Numbered from the stretch's first letter, positions 16,280-25,533 are shown. The stretch is DNA of 64,000 bases from Bradyrhizobium murdochi (GCF_000472965.1 NZ_AXAU01000002.1:292751-356750); one strand, 5' to 3'. Translations and numbers: made by a program. Notes: a model not told the origin generated them from the letters alone.

Positions 16280-16699
16280 TTGACCTCCCCCATTCAGCCG
16301 GACCGCCCCCAGCTTGCCGTCAGCGGCGCGATCTTCCGCGACGGCAAGGTCCTCTTGGTCCGCCGCGCCCGCTCGCCGGGCAAGGGCTTTTACTCGCTCC
16401 CCGGCGGCCGGGTCGAATTCGGCGAATCCCTGCATACCGCGCTCCACCGCGAAGTGGACGAGGAAACCGGCTTGCGAATCGAGATTCTGGGCCTGGCCGG
16501 CTGGCGCGAGGTGCTGCCGGGGGCCTCTGGCGGCGGGCATTACCTGATCATGACGTTCGCGGCGCGCTGGACGGCCAGGGAGCCGGTTCTGAACGACGAG
16601 CACGACGATTTCAGATGGCTGGCGCCGGATGCGCTCGGCGATCTCAAAGTGACCGGCGGCCTCCTGGAGGTCATCGAGGCCGCCCGGAAGCTGGTCTAG
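16280..16699 (+). CDS. Nudix hydrolase (MutT-like)
   Basis: A 139-residue single-domain Nudix enzyme with a canonical motif: GGRVEFGESLHTALHREVDE followed by ETGL. It also has VSGAIFRDGKVLLVRRARSP, the first strand pair common to ADP-ribose/NTP pyrophosphatases. Start is taken as TTG at 16280 because no ATG or GTG precedes the conserved strand; the ribosome binding site is weak. Substrate is undetermined. Confidence 0.82.
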   Translation: MTSPIQPDRPQLAVSGAIFRDGKVLLVRRARSPGKGFYSLPGGRVEFGESLHTALHREVDEETGLRIEILGLAGWREVLPGASGGGHYLIMTFAARWTAREPVLNDEHDDFRWLAPDALGDLKVTGGLLEVIEAARKLV

Positions 16700-16762
16700 G
16701 TCGTCCCTACCGGTGCCTCACGCCTTGCCTCGGGCGTATTGAGGGGGCATATCGGCCCTCAA

Positions 16763-17140
16763 ATGTTCAAGCACGCCCTCGCCGCCCTCATTCTCGTTTC
16801 GGCATGCCATTTGGCCCCCGCACGCGCCCAAGACGCGGCTGCGCCATTCGACGGCGACCTGCAGCGGCTGGCCGAGATTCTCGGCACCCTGCATTACCTC
16901 CGGGGCATTTGCGGCGCCAATGAAGGGGCGAAATGGCGGAACGAAATGCAGGCGCTGATCGACGCCGAAACCCCCTCCGGCGACCGCCGCGCCCGCATGA
17001 TAGCCGGCTTCAACCGCGGCTATAACGGCTTTCAGCAGACCTACCGGACCTGCACGCCGGCGGCCTCGGTCGCGATCCGCAGATATATCGAGGAAGGCTC
17101 CAAAATCTCGCGCGACCTCACCGCGCGCTATGCGAACTAA
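16763..17140 (+). CDS. TIGR02301-type exported protein of unknown function
   Basis: A 125-residue alphaproteobacterial protein with an N-terminal export signal (MFKHALAALILVSACHLAPA, then RAQ). Signal peptidase I could cut after ARA, although VSAC at 12-15 would also fit a lipobox. The mature part has two conserved cysteines, one in YLRGICG and one in YRTCTP, likely a disulfide in the periplasm, plus GFNRGYNGFQQTY. Function unknown. It precedes a HAD gene by 4 bases. Confidence 0.8.
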   Translation: MFKHALAALILVSACHLAPARAQDAAAPFDGDLQRLAEILGTLHYLRGICGANEGAKWRNEMQALIDAETPSGDRRARMIAGFNRGYNGFQQTYRTCTPAASVAIRRYIEEGSKISRDLTARYAN

Positions 17141-17144
17141 GGCC

Positions 17145-17780
17145 ATGGAAGCGATCTATTTCGACCTCGACGGAACGCTGACGGATCCCAAGCCCGGCAT
17201 CACCCGATCGATCCAGTATGCGCTGCAAAGGCTCGATCATCCCACCATCCCGACCGAGGACGAACTGACCTGGTGCATCGGCCCGCCACTGCGCTCAAGC
17301 TTTGTGAAGTTGCTCGGCGATCACTCCGCGGACCGCGCGGTGACGCTCTACCGCGAGCGATTTTCCGACATCGGCCTCTACGAAAACGGCGTGTACGACG
17401 GCATCGACGAGGTGCTGACGGCACTGCGCGCGTCCGGTCACCGGCTGTTCGTCGCGACCAGCAAGGCGCACGTGTTCGCCGAACGCATCATTGACCATTT
17501 CGGCCTGCGCAAGCACTTCGAGCGCGTGTTTGGCGCCGAGCTCGACGGCACCCGCGCCGACAAGTCGCATCTGCTGGAATACGCGCTGAAGGAAGTCGCC
17601 GTCGATCCGTCCAAAACCCTGATGATCGGCGATCGCAGCCACGACATGCTCGGCGCAAAGAACAACGGCATGAAGGGCATCGGCGTGTTGTACGGCTATG
17701 GCAGCCGGGCCGAGCTGATCGAGGCCGGCGCCCATCATGTCTGCGCCACACCGGGAGCGATCCTCGGCTGCATTTCTTGA
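17145..17780 (+). CDS. HAD-superfamily hydrolase (phosphoglycolate phosphatase-like)
   Basis: A 211-residue phosphatase with HAD motifs in order: DLDGTLTD with the nucleophile Asp and the general acid two residues on, VATSK, a lysine in the KSHLLEYAL region, and MIGDRSHDMLGAKNNGM. The cap domain between motifs I and II is alpha-helical (subclass IA), as in Gph and PNP-type phosphatases. ATG 17145 follows AAGG and lies 4 bases past the TIGR02301 stop. Substrate could be phosphoglycolate or another small phosphoester. Confidence 0.88.
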   Translation: MEAIYFDLDGTLTDPKPGITRSIQYALQRLDHPTIPTEDELTWCIGPPLRSSFVKLLGDHSADRAVTLYRERFSDIGLYENGVYDGIDEVLTALRASGHRLFVATSKAHVFAERIIDHFGLRKHFERVFGAELDGTRADKSHLLEYALKEVAVDPSKTLMIGDRSHDMLGAKNNGMKGIGVLYGYGSRAELIEAGAHHVCATPGAILGCIS

Positions 17781-17933
17781 CGTTGGGAACCTCGTGGAAC
17801 CGCCGCCCGAAATATCGGCACCGCTGTTAACCTTTCCTAAAGATGTGGCCTAGGCGGGCCCACACCGCGTGCTACAGCTTGTCGCGTTAGGATGCGATCC
17901 GCCCTGGTTCGCGCGCAGATTTCGTTGAGCTTC

Positions 17934-18200
17934 ATGAGCCGCCCAGTCTCCTTCTCGACCACCCACGACCCGCTTCCCGACCTCGAACAGAAGCAGACTG
18001 CCTTGAGCTATCTGAGCGAGGCCTGGGCCGAAGCGCGGCATGATGGCGTCGACGGCGACTGCCTGGCGCAGGCGAGCCTGTTCACGGCGCTCGCCGAACT
18101 GGTCTCGACCTATGGCGAGGACGCGGTGGCGAGATTCGCCGAAGGTCTTTCGGCCCGCGTGCGCAACGGCGAGTTTTCGCTGACGCTGGCGAAGCAGTGA
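17934..18200 (+). CDS. Small conserved hypothetical protein
   Basis: An 88-residue acidic, helical, cytosolic protein with no recognised domain. The core is QTALSYLSEAWAEARHDGVD followed by CLAQASLFTALAELVSTYGE. ATG 17934 is preferred to an upstream ATG at 17892 because the preceding residues show no conserved character. Isolated; a repeat follows 12 bp after its stop. Confidence 0.6.
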   Translation: MSRPVSFSTTHDPLPDLEQKQTALSYLSEAWAEARHDGVDGDCLAQASLFTALAELVSTYGEDAVARFAEGLSARVRNGEFSLTLAKQ

Positions 18201-18212
18201 TCTTGCACTACT

Positions 18213-18313
18213 GTCATCGCCCGGCTTGACCGGGCGACCCAGTATTCCAGAGACATTTGTGATCAACCGAGAAGCCGCGGCGTACTGGATCACCCGCTTT
18301 CGCGGGTGACGAC
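18213..18313. repeat. Dispersed palindromic repeat, GTCATCGCCCGG type
   Basis: Left arm GTCATCGCCCGGCTTGACCG / GGCGACCCAGTATTCCAG and right arm GTACTGGATCACCCGCTTTC / GCGGGTGACGAC. This is the well-known rhizobial pattern in which CCAGTATTCC and GGATCACCCGC face each other. It sits between the small hypothetical gene and pyrC. Confidence 0.7.
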
Positions 18314-18360
18314 GACTGTAGTTGAGGCGGCGCCCCGCCATCGCTCGACGGCAGAAGTCC

Positions 18361-19695
18361 TTACGCCCTCAATGTCTCCAGGAACCGCACCGGTTCGCCG
18401 GTGGACGGCGTCGTTACCTCGCCTTGCCACATCACGCGCCTGCCACGCACGAACGTGCCGACCGGCCAGCCGGTGACGCGGACGCCGTCATAGGGCGTCC
18501 AGCCGGCGCGCGAGGCCACCCATTTGTTGGTGATGGTCTCAGACCGCTTGAGATCGACGATGGTGAAGTCGGCGTCGTAGCCCGCCGCAATGCGGCCTTT
18601 GCAGGCGATGTTGTACAGTCGCGCAGGACCTGCGCTGGTGAGATCGACGAAACGCTGTAGCGATAGCCGGCCCGCGTTGACGTGATCAAGCATCAAAGGC
18701 ACCAGCGTCTGCACGCCGGTCATGCCGGAGGGTGAAGCAGGATAGGTCTTCGCCTTTTCCTCCAGCGTATGCGGCGCGTGGTCGGAGCCGAGCACGTCGA
18801 TGATACCCTGCTCGATGCCATACCAGATTCCCTCGCGGTGATCGGCCGAGCGCACCGGCGGGTTCATCTGGGCGAGCGTGCCGAGCCGCTCGTAGCATTC
18901 CGGTGCGGCCATGGTGAGATGATGCGGCGTCGCCTCGCAGGACGCGACATCCTTGTGGTCGCGCAGATATTCGATCTCCTGCTTGGTCGAGATGTGCAGC
19001 ACGTGGATGCGCTTGCCGGTCTCGCGCGCAAGGTTGACCAGCCGCTGGGTTGCCATTAGCGCTGCAGTCTCGTCGCGCCATACCGGATGCGAGCGCGGGT
19101 CGCCCTCGATGCGGAGCGACTTGCGGTCGTTGAGGCGATATTCGTCCTCGGCGTGAAAGGCAGCGCGGCGGCGGATTACCTGGAAGATGCGCCGCAGGCT
19201 CTCGTCATCCTCGACCAGTAACGCGCCGGTGGAGGAGCCGATGAACACCTTTACGCCGGCACAGCCTTCCGCGCGTTCCAGCTCCGGCAGATGGTTCACG
19301 TTCTCGCGGGTGCCGCCGATGAAGAAGGCAAAGTCGCAATGCATGCGATGACGGCCGGCGTTGATCTTGGCGGTGAACGTCTCCTCGGTGACCGTGAGCG
19401 GATTGGTGTTCGGCATCTCGAACACCGCGGTAACGCCGCCCATTACGGCGCTGCGCGAGCCGGTCTCGAGGTCTTCCTTGTGCGTCAGCCCCGGCTCGCG
19501 GAAATGCACCTGCGTGTCCATCACGCCGGGCAGGATGTGCAGGCCTTTGCAGTCAATGGTCTCGCCGGCGGAGGCCTGTCCGAGCCCTCCGATCGCAGCG
19601 ATCCGGCCATTGGAGATGCCGATGTCGCAGATGCCCTCGCCGTCCTGATTGACCACGGTGCCGGATTTTAGAATGGTATCAAATCGCTGATTCAT
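18361..19695 (-). CDS. pyrC: Dihydroorotase (class I)
   Basis: A 444-residue zinc amidohydrolase that interconverts carbamoyl-aspartate and dihydroorotate in pyrimidine synthesis. The metal-binding motif appears as MDTQVHFREPG near residue 60, the carboxylated lysine in GVKVFIGSSTGALL, further metal ligands in HVLHISTKQE and CEATPHHL, and the catalytic Asp in GSDHAPHTLEEKAK. The C-terminus returns to the beta-sandwich (SETITNKWVASRAGWTPYDG). Monocistronic by context. Class I enzymes include both catalytic PyrC and AllB-like hydantoinases; the DTQVHFREPG form supports dihydroorotase. Confidence 0.88.
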   Translation of the reverse strand: MNQRFDTILKSGTVVNQDGEGICDIGISNGRIAAIGGLGQASAGETIDCKGLHILPGVMDTQVHFREPGLTHKEDLETGSRSAVMGGVTAVFEMPNTNPLTVTEETFTAKINAGRHRMHCDFAFFIGGTRENVNHLPELERAEGCAGVKVFIGSSTGALLVEDDESLRRIFQVIRRRAAFHAEDEYRLNDRKSLRIEGDPRSHPVWRDETAALMATQRLVNLARETGKRIHVLHISTKQEIEYLRDHKDVASCEATPHHLTMAAPECYERLGTLAQMNPPVRSADHREGIWYGIEQGIIDVLGSDHAPHTLEEKAKTYPASPSGMTGVQTLVPLMLDHVNAGRLSLQRFVDLTSAGPARLYNIACKGRIAAGYDADFTIVDLKRSETITNKWVASRAGWTPYDGVRVTGWPVGTFVRGRRVMWQGEVTTPSTGEPVRFLETLRA

Positions 19696-19845
19696 CGCTG
19701 CTTCATGGTCCTCTGGCGTTCGCTTTAGGGCCTTGTTGACAGCACCTTAGCGCCTTACGTTCTCATGTGATATCCGGCTCCTGCGTTTTCCCAGGAACTT
19801 GAAAGCTCACTGCAAACCGCACTGCAAAAGAGGCCGTTTTACCTA

Positions 19846-20727
19846 ATGAAAGCAGCGTTTCTTCCGGACCGGGGCGTGGTCAAGGTCAGCGGCGAGGATG
19901 CCCGCAACTTCCTAAACGGCCTCGTCACCACAGATGTCACGCCGCTGCAGCCCGGTCTTGGCCGGTTCGGCGCGCTGCTGACGCCGCAGGGAAAAATCAC
20001 GGCGGACTTCCTCATTACCGAAGCCGCTGCAGGTCACGGCGGCGGCTTCCTGATCGATGCGCCCCGCGTGCTAGCGCAGAACCTCGCTGACAAGCTCGGC
20101 TTCTACAAGCTGCGCGCCAAGGTCGCGGTGGAGAACATCTCCGACAGCATGGGCGTGCTGGCGGCCTGGGACGGCGAGCCTTCGACGAAGCCTGATCTGG
20201 CCTTTGCCGATCCGCGGCATGAAGCTCTCGGCTGGCGCATTCTTGTCCCGGAAGATCTCAAGCAAAAGGTGGCCGTGTTGATCGGCGCCGACCTCGTCGA
20301 CAACGAGGCCTACGAGGCGCATCGCATCGCCTTGGGCGTGCCGCGCGGCGGGCTCGACTTCATGTACAGCGATGCATTCCCGCACGAGACCAACATGGAC
20401 CGCCTGCACGGCGTCGATTTCGACAAGGGCTGCTATGTCGGCCAGGAAGTGGTGTCGCGCATGCAGCACCGCGGCACCGCGCGCACGCGGATCGTGCGGG
20501 TCACGCTCGAAGACTTTTCGCCGGAAACCGGCGTCGCCGTTCTCGGTGGCGACAAGCAGGTCGGCACCATGGGATCGACCGCCGGCGGCCACGGCCTCGC
20601 ACTGGTCCGGATCGACCGCGTTGCGGATGCGCTCGATGCAGGACTTTCGCTGACCGCCGGCGGCCTTGCGATCCGGCTGACCGATCCGAACGACGTTCGC
20701 ATCCCACCGAAGCAGACCGTCGCATGA
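19846..20727 (+). CDS. ygfZ: Folate-binding YgfZ/GcvT-like protein
   Basis: A 293-residue folate-dependent protein that supports iron-sulfur enzymes such as the tRNA thiolation enzyme MiaB. The family signature K-G-C-Y-x-G-Q-E is visible as DKGCYVGQEVVSRMQHRGTA at about residue 195. The N-terminus (VVKVSGEDARNFLNGLVTTD) is the GcvT-like fold entry. Its stop overlaps the tag ATG at ATGA, beginning a three-gene operon (ygfZ, tag, HD protein). Confidence 0.92.
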   Translation: MKAAFLPDRGVVKVSGEDARNFLNGLVTTDVTPLQPGLGRFGALLTPQGKITADFLITEAAAGHGGGFLIDAPRVLAQNLADKLGFYKLRAKVAVENISDSMGVLAAWDGEPSTKPDLAFADPRHEALGWRILVPEDLKQKVAVLIGADLVDNEAYEAHRIALGVPRGGLDFMYSDAFPHETNMDRLHGVDFDKGCYVGQEVVSRMQHRGTARTRIVRVTLEDFSPETGVAVLGGDKQVGTMGSTAGGHGLALVRIDRVADALDAGLSLTAGGLAIRLTDPNDVRIPPKQTVA

Positions 20728-21350
20728 GCAAATCTGCGCGACTGCACGCTGACGGCAAGACGCGGTGCCCGTGGCCCGGCGAAGACCCGTTCTACATGGC
20801 CTATCACGACACGGAATGGGGTGTGCCTGACTATGACGACCGGGCGCTGTACGAAAAGCTGATCCTCGATGGCTTCCAGGCTGGACTGTCCTGGATCACG
20901 ATCCTGCGCAAGCGCGAAAATTTTCGCAAAGCATTCGACGATTTCCAGCCGGAAAAGATCGCGCGCTACAACGCCAAGAAAATCCACGCGCTGATGAACG
21001 ATGCCGGCATCGTGCGAAACCGCGCCAAGATCGAAGGCGCCGTCAACAGCGCCAAGGCCTATTTGAAGATCATGGAAGAAGGCGCGGGCTTCTCCAAGTT
21101 CATGTGGGACTTTGTCGATGGCAAGCCCATCGTCAACCAGTTCAAGACCACGGCCAGCGTACCGGCCTCGACGCCGATCTCGGTCAAGATATCAAAGGAA
21201 CTCGGCGCGCGCGGCTTCAAATTCGTCGGCCCGACCATCGTCTACGCCTTCATGCAGGCTACCGGCATGGTCAACGACCATCTCGTCACGTGCTTCTGCC
21301 ACGAGGCCTGTAGCGGCAAACTGCGCAAGCCCCGCCTCAAGGCCAAATGA
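20724..21350 (+). CDS. tag: DNA-3-methyladenine glycosylase I
   Basis: A 208-residue base-excision enzyme removing 3-methyladenine. Conserved parts are RCPWPGEDPFYMAYHDTEWG at the N-terminus, with a zinc-binding Cys and His; LILDGFQAGLSWITILRKRE with the helix-hairpin region; and the C-terminal zinc ligands in HLVTCFCHEAC. Length and motifs fit the family fully. ATG 20724 overlaps the upstream stop and its own stop overlaps the next ATG, so expression is coupled on both sides. Confidence 0.95.
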   Translation: MSKSARLHADGKTRCPWPGEDPFYMAYHDTEWGVPDYDDRALYEKLILDGFQAGLSWITILRKRENFRKAFDDFQPEKIARYNAKKIHALMNDAGIVRNRAKIEGAVNSAKAYLKIMEEGAGFSKFMWDFVDGKPIVNQFKTTASVPASTPISVKISKELGARGFKFVGPTIVYAFMQATGMVNDHLVTCFCHEACSGKLRKPRLKAK

Positions 21351-21958
21351 CGGCGCGAAGATCGTCCATCGTCGCCACGCGCGCCTGGCAGCGGATGCTG
21401 TCGGGGCGGCGGCTCGATCTGCTCGATCCCTCCCCACTCGATATCGAAATCGCCGACATTGCCCATGGCCTGGCGCGCGTGGCGCGCTGGAACGGGCAAA
21501 CCAGCGGCGCGCACATCTTCTCGGTGGCGCAGCACACGCTATTGGTCGAAGCCGTGATGCGTGAGCAGATGCCGCGCGTCGACGCCCGCTTCCGCCTCGC
21601 GGCGATGCTGCACGACGCACCGGAATATGTCATCGGCGACATGATCTCGCCGTTCAAGGCAGTGCTCGGCGGCGACTACAAGGTGGTGGAGAAGCGCCTG
21701 CTGGCCGCGATCCATATTCGCTTCGGGCTACCGCCAACTCTCGCCGATGAAATCACGAGAGCCATCAAAGCGGCCGACCGCGGTGCGGCCTATCTCGAAG
21801 CCACCCATCTGGCGGGATTTTCGGTAAGTGAAGCGAAGCGCCTGTTCGGCAGGGACCCCGGCCTGCCCGAGGCCACCGTGCGGGACTACCTGACGCCGTG
21901 GACCGCGGCCCGGGCCGAGAAGCAGTTTTTGGCGCGATTCAAGCTGCTACTTGGTTGA
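21347..21958 (+). CDS. HD-domain phosphohydrolase (YfbR-like)
   Basis: A 203-residue metal-dependent hydrolase of the HD superfamily, similar in size and layout to YfbR 5'-deoxynucleotidases. Metal ligands are seen in FSVAQHTLLVEAV, RLAAMLHDAPEYVIGDM and near DRGAAYLEATH. Last gene of the ygfZ-tag operon, starting in the ATGA overlap. A partial family A repeat follows 15 bases after the stop. Nucleotide monophosphate hydrolysis is inferred from family. Confidence 0.85.
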   Translation: MTARRSSIVATRAWQRMLSGRRLDLLDPSPLDIEIADIAHGLARVARWNGQTSGAHIFSVAQHTLLVEAVMREQMPRVDARFRLAAMLHDAPEYVIGDMISPFKAVLGGDYKVVEKRLLAAIHIRFGLPPTLADEITRAIKAADRGAAYLEATHLAGFSVSEAKRLFGRDPGLPEATVRDYLTPWTAARAEKQFLARFKLLLG

Positions 21959-21972
21959 ATGGGGCCGTCGCG

Positions 21973-22041
21973 TTGCCCACCATTATCGCCCCCGGAACCA
22001 AGATGGTGGGCACGGCGCAAGAGCGCCTTTGCCCACCCTAC
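21973..22041. repeat. Family A palindromic repeat, partial
   Basis: TTGCCCACCATTATCG... then ATGGTGGGCACGGCGCAAGA and GCCTTTGCCCACCCTAC. The left outer arm of the full element is missing. Lies between the HD protein and the phosphatase gene. Confidence 0.7.
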
Positions 22042-22084
22042 GGCACCGGTTATATTGCTGACCAAAGATTACCCAGGGAACGCC

Positions 22085-22591
22085 ATGCTTCACGTCTGCT
22101 CGCTTGCCGCACTTCCCGACACCGTCAGGGCGACCGGCGCCAGCCACATTCTTACCGTGATGGCCAATGTCGATCAGGTGCAGCGCCCGGCCTCGGTGCT
22201 CGAGGCCAACCATCTGAAAATCTCGATGGACGACATCATCGAGGAGATGGACGGCTTTGTCGCGCCGGCGGATCATCACATCGAAAGAGTGCTGAATTTC
22301 GTTCGAAGCTGGGACCGCAGCGCGCCGATGGTGGTGCATTGCTATGCCGGCATCAGCCGCTCGACGGCGAGCGCGTTTGCCGCCGCCTGCGCCCTCAATC
22401 CGCAGCGCGCCGAGATCGAGATCGCCCGGCAAATTCGCGCCCGCTCCCCGATCGCGTCGCCGAACCGGTTGATCGTCAGCCTCGCCGACAAGGCGCTGGG
22501 TCGCGAGGGGCGAATGTTGCGCGCGCTGGACGAAATGGGCCCCGGCAGCATGATGGTCGAAGGCCGGCCATTCCGACTAGATCTGGAATGA
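22085..22591 (+). CDS. Protein tyrosine phosphatase-like protein
   Basis: A 168-residue enzyme with the Cys-x5-Arg phosphatase loop VVHCYAGISRSTASAFAAAC (Cys86, Arg92). It has the short N-terminal sheet of compact dual-specificity-like phosphatases of alphaproteobacteria, without other domains. The ATG at 22085 gives MLHVCSLAALPD; an open frame extends upstream, but that part lies in the repeat and is not coding. Substrate unknown. Confidence 0.8.
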   Translation: MLHVCSLAALPDTVRATGASHILTVMANVDQVQRPASVLEANHLKISMDDIIEEMDGFVAPADHHIERVLNFVRSWDRSAPMVVHCYAGISRSTASAFAAACALNPQRAEIEIARQIRARSPIASPNRLIVSLADKALGREGRMLRALDEMGPGSMMVEGRPFRLDLE

Positions 22592-22727
22592 CGCGCCGCG
22601 TCCAGGACACGGATGCGCCAAATGACGCCCGGACCGGCGTGAACTTTTAGCGGACAAAAGCACACACAGGATTGCAACCGGGCTGCGGACGTGGCCGGTT
22701 AACGCTCTGACGCCCGCTGGAGGCCCG

Positions 22728-25424
22728 ATGTTCGACGACACCTTCGTTTTCTTTTCGCTTGCGATCGCGATCGTCGCCCTGATCTTGGCGCGGAAGGCCA
22801 TGAATGAGGTGGCGGAGTTACGTCAGCGCCTGGAGGCGATGCAGGCCACGCCGGCGGCCGACGCTGCAGCCGTGCCTCCGCCCCTCACGCCATTCGAAGC
22901 CTTCGAGCAAAGCCTGCCGCCAGCTCCGAGCGGGGCCACACCGACGCCTCCACCGATCGTTCCCGAGGCGGAATCCAGCGCGTCCGCTGCCAGCCCTGAG
23001 GCGACTGGGCAAGCCGCTGGCGGAGCGCCGCCGCCGCCTCCATTGCCGCCGGCCGATCGCGGTTTCGAGGAAACCGTCGGCACGCGCTGGGTGGTGTGGA
23101 TCGGCGGCCTGACGCTGGCGCTCGGCGGATTCTTCATGGTGCGCTATTCGATCGAAGCGGACCTGCTCAGCAACGAAATCCGGACGGCGCTGGGCGGCCT
23201 GTTCGCCCTGGCGCTGCTTGCTGCAGGCGAATGGACGCGCCGGAAGGAGAGCGTGTCTTCCATCGCAGCGCTGCCGATCGCCAACATTCCTGCCATCCTC
23301 ACCGCCGCCGGAACGGCAGTAACGTTTGCCACAGTCTATGTCGCCTATGCGCTCTACGGCTTCCTGGTGCCGGCAACCGCGTTCATCCTGCTTGGGCTGG
23401 TGGCGCTCGGCACGCTGGCCGCGGCGCTCCTGCATGGGCCGGCACTCGCTGGCCTCGGCGTCGTCGGCGCCTTTGTGACGCCCGTCCTGGTCTCGTCCGA
23501 CAAGCCGGACTTCTGGGCGCTCTACATCTATCTCGCGATCGTCACTGCGGCGGCCTTCGGTCTGGCGCGCGTCAGGCTGTGGCGCTGGCTCGCGGTCACC
23601 ACGATTGTGTTCGCGCTGCTATGGACGTTCCCCTGCCTGCAATGCGGCCCGTCGATGGTCGGCCCGCATGCGCTCCACGTGCTCGCCGGTTTCATTCTCG
23701 CCGCGCTACTCGTGGTGTGCGGCTTCATGTTCGGCCCGCCCGCGGACGAAGGCCAGGTTGAGCCGATCTCGTCCGGCTCGCTCGCGGCCTATCTGCTCGG
23801 CGCGACCTTGATCGTGCTGAACAGCTTTCATGCCGACGCCGCGATGATCGTCTTCGGGCTGCTGGTGGCCGGCAGCATCGCGGTTGCCTGGCGCAGCGAT
23901 GCCGCCGCGGGGGCCGTCGGCGCCGCTGCTGCGTTGGTCTTCGTCGTGTTCGCCGAATGGGCCATTCGCGCCAATCCCGACATGCTGGTGCTCCCCGGCG
24001 GGCCGCTGCAAGGCATCGGGCCGAGCGCCACGGACGGATCCGTATCGCTACATCTGATCTCGGCCACGATCTTCGCGGCGGGCTTTGGCGTGGCGGGATT
24101 TTTCGCGCAGGGCCGCTTCGCGGGGCCGGTGATACCGGTGATCTGGTCGGCCGCGGCGGTGTTCACGCCGCTGGCGCTGCTGGTCGCACTCTACGCCCGC
24201 ATCGCGCATCTCGACCGCTCGATTCCGTTTGCGATTCTCGCGGTAGTGCTCGCCGCGGCCTATGCCGCTGCGACCGAGATACTCAGCAAGCGCGAGGATC
24301 GTCCGGGACTACAGGCCTCGATCGCGCTGTTTGCGACCGGCACCCTCGCAGCGCTGGCTCTGGCGCTGACCTTTGCGCTGGAAAAAGGCTGGCTGACGAT
24401 CGCCCTGGCGCTGATGTCGGCAGGCACCGCCTGGATATCCACGCAGCGGCCGATTCCGTTCCTGCGCACCCTCGCGGCCATCCTCGCCGGCATCGTCGTG
24501 CTGCGCATCGGCTACGAGCCGCGCATCGTCGGCCAGGCCGTCGGCACCACGCCGATCTTCAACTGGCTGTTGTGGGGCTATGGCATTCCTGCCGTCTCAT
24601 TCTGGGCCGGCAGCATCTTCCTGCGCCGCGGCGGCGACGACGCGCCACTGCGCACGGTGGAATCGGCGGCGATCCTGTTCACGGTGCTGCTGGCGTTCAT
24701 GGAAATCCGCCATGCCGTCAACAATGGCGACGTCTACCACGCGAGCGCCGACCTCACCGAAGTCGCGTTGCAGGTCTGCGTTACGCTGGCGATGGCGATC
24801 GGGCTGGAGCGGCTGCGCATCCGCACCGGCAGCGTCATTCACAATGCCGGCGCGATCCTGCTCACTGCGTTTGCCGGCCTCGCGACCGTGTTCGGGCTGT
24901 TGCTGTTGGAAAACCCGATGCTGCAATGGATCGACGTCGGCGGCGTTGTCATCAACCTTTTGCTGCTCGGCTACGCCCTGCCCGCGGTGCTCGCGCTGCT
25001 GTTGTCCTATGCCGTCGCGGGTCGGCGGCCGGTCGCCTATGCCAACACGATCGCGGCGGCAGCGCTCGTTCTCGCGCTTGCCTATGTGACGTTCGAGATC
25101 AGGCGGATCTATCACGGTCCGGCGATTGCGGCCGGACCGACCAGCGGCGCCGAGCAATATACCTACTCGATCGCATATCTCGCCTTCGGCGTCGTCTTGC
25201 TCGGCATCGGTATTCTTTTCAACTCGCAGCGCGCGCGGCTGGCGTCCGCGGTGGTCATCGGACTGACGATCCTGAAAGCATTCCTGATCGACATGTCAGC
25301 ACTGACCGGCGTCTATCGCGCGCTGTCCTTCATGTGCCTCGGCCTGGTGCTGGTGGCGATCGGGTGGCTGTACCAGCGGATCCTGTTCCGCCGGCAAGCG
25401 GCAGCCGCGCCGACGGGAAGCTAG
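22728..25424 (+). CDS. DUF2339 multi-pass membrane protein
   Basis: An 898-residue inner-membrane protein with more than 20 hydrophobic segments. The N-terminus has one hydrophobic anchor (residues 5-25) and then a long linker rich in Pro, Ala and Glu (about 35-105) before GTRWVVWIGGLTLALGGFFM, a usual start of the DUF2339 domain. Function is unknown; family members are often linked to the cell envelope. The TAG stop (25422-25424) lies inside the first bases of a 102-bp repeat. Confidence 0.88.
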   Translation: MFDDTFVFFSLAIAIVALILARKAMNEVAELRQRLEAMQATPAADAAAVPPPLTPFEAFEQSLPPAPSGATPTPPPIVPEAESSASAASPEATGQAAGGAPPPPPLPPADRGFEETVGTRWVVWIGGLTLALGGFFMVRYSIEADLLSNEIRTALGGLFALALLAAGEWTRRKESVSSIAALPIANIPAILTAAGTAVTFATVYVAYALYGFLVPATAFILLGLVALGTLAAALLHGPALAGLGVVGAFVTPVLVSSDKPDFWALYIYLAIVTAAAFGLARVRLWRWLAVTTIVFALLWTFPCLQCGPSMVGPHALHVLAGFILAALLVVCGFMFGPPADEGQVEPISSGSLAAYLLGATLIVLNSFHADAAMIVFGLLVAGSIAVAWRSDAAAGAVGAAAALVFVVFAEWAIRANPDMLVLPGGPLQGIGPSATDGSVSLHLISATIFAAGFGVAGFFAQGRFAGPVIPVIWSAAAVFTPLALLVALYARIAHLDRSIPFAILAVVLAAAYAAATEILSKREDRPGLQASIALFATGTLAALALALTFALEKGWLTIALALMSAGTAWISTQRPIPFLRTLAAILAGIVVLRIGYEPRIVGQAVGTTPIFNWLLWGYGIPAVSFWAGSIFLRRGGDDAPLRTVESAAILFTVLLAFMEIRHAVNNGDVYHASADLTEVALQVCVTLAMAIGLERLRIRTGSVIHNAGAILLTAFAGLATVFGLLLLENPMLQWIDVGGVVINLLLLGYALPAVLALLLSYAVAGRRPVAYANTIAAAALVLALAYVTFEIRRIYHGPAIAAGPTSGAEQYTYSIAYLAFGVVLLGIGILFNSQRARLASAVVIGLTILKAFLIDMSALTGVYRALSFMCLGLVLVAIGWLYQRILFRRQAAAAPTGS

Positions 25425-25522
25425 AGCGTTTTCAAGCGAAGTGGATACCGGTTCGCGTCAAGAAAACGCGTCAAAACAAAAATCTAGAGCCCGGTTCTGA
25501 TTCAATCAGAACCGGGCTCTAG
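25421..25522. repeat. Family B repeat, 102 bp, copy 1
   Basis: Begins CTAGAGCGTTTTCAAGCGAA and ends in a near-perfect hairpin AGAGCCCGGTTCTGATT / AATCAGAACCGGGCTCT. Equal in length and about 97% identical (3 differences) to the inverted copy at 39411-39512. Supplies the stop codon of the DUF2339 gene and may terminate both convergent transcripts. Confidence 0.9.
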
Positions 25523-25533
25523 AGGATGATCCT

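Noticed and set aside
19735..19765. Promoter for ygfZ with TTGACA
   Set aside because: TTGACA is present at 19736-19741, but no acceptable -10 hexamer lies 16-18 bases downstream.
23957..25522. A 521-codon plus-strand frame over DUF2339
   Set aside because: Shifted frame within the DUF2339 gene; Arg/Gly-rich translation, no membrane pattern, and it runs into the repeat.
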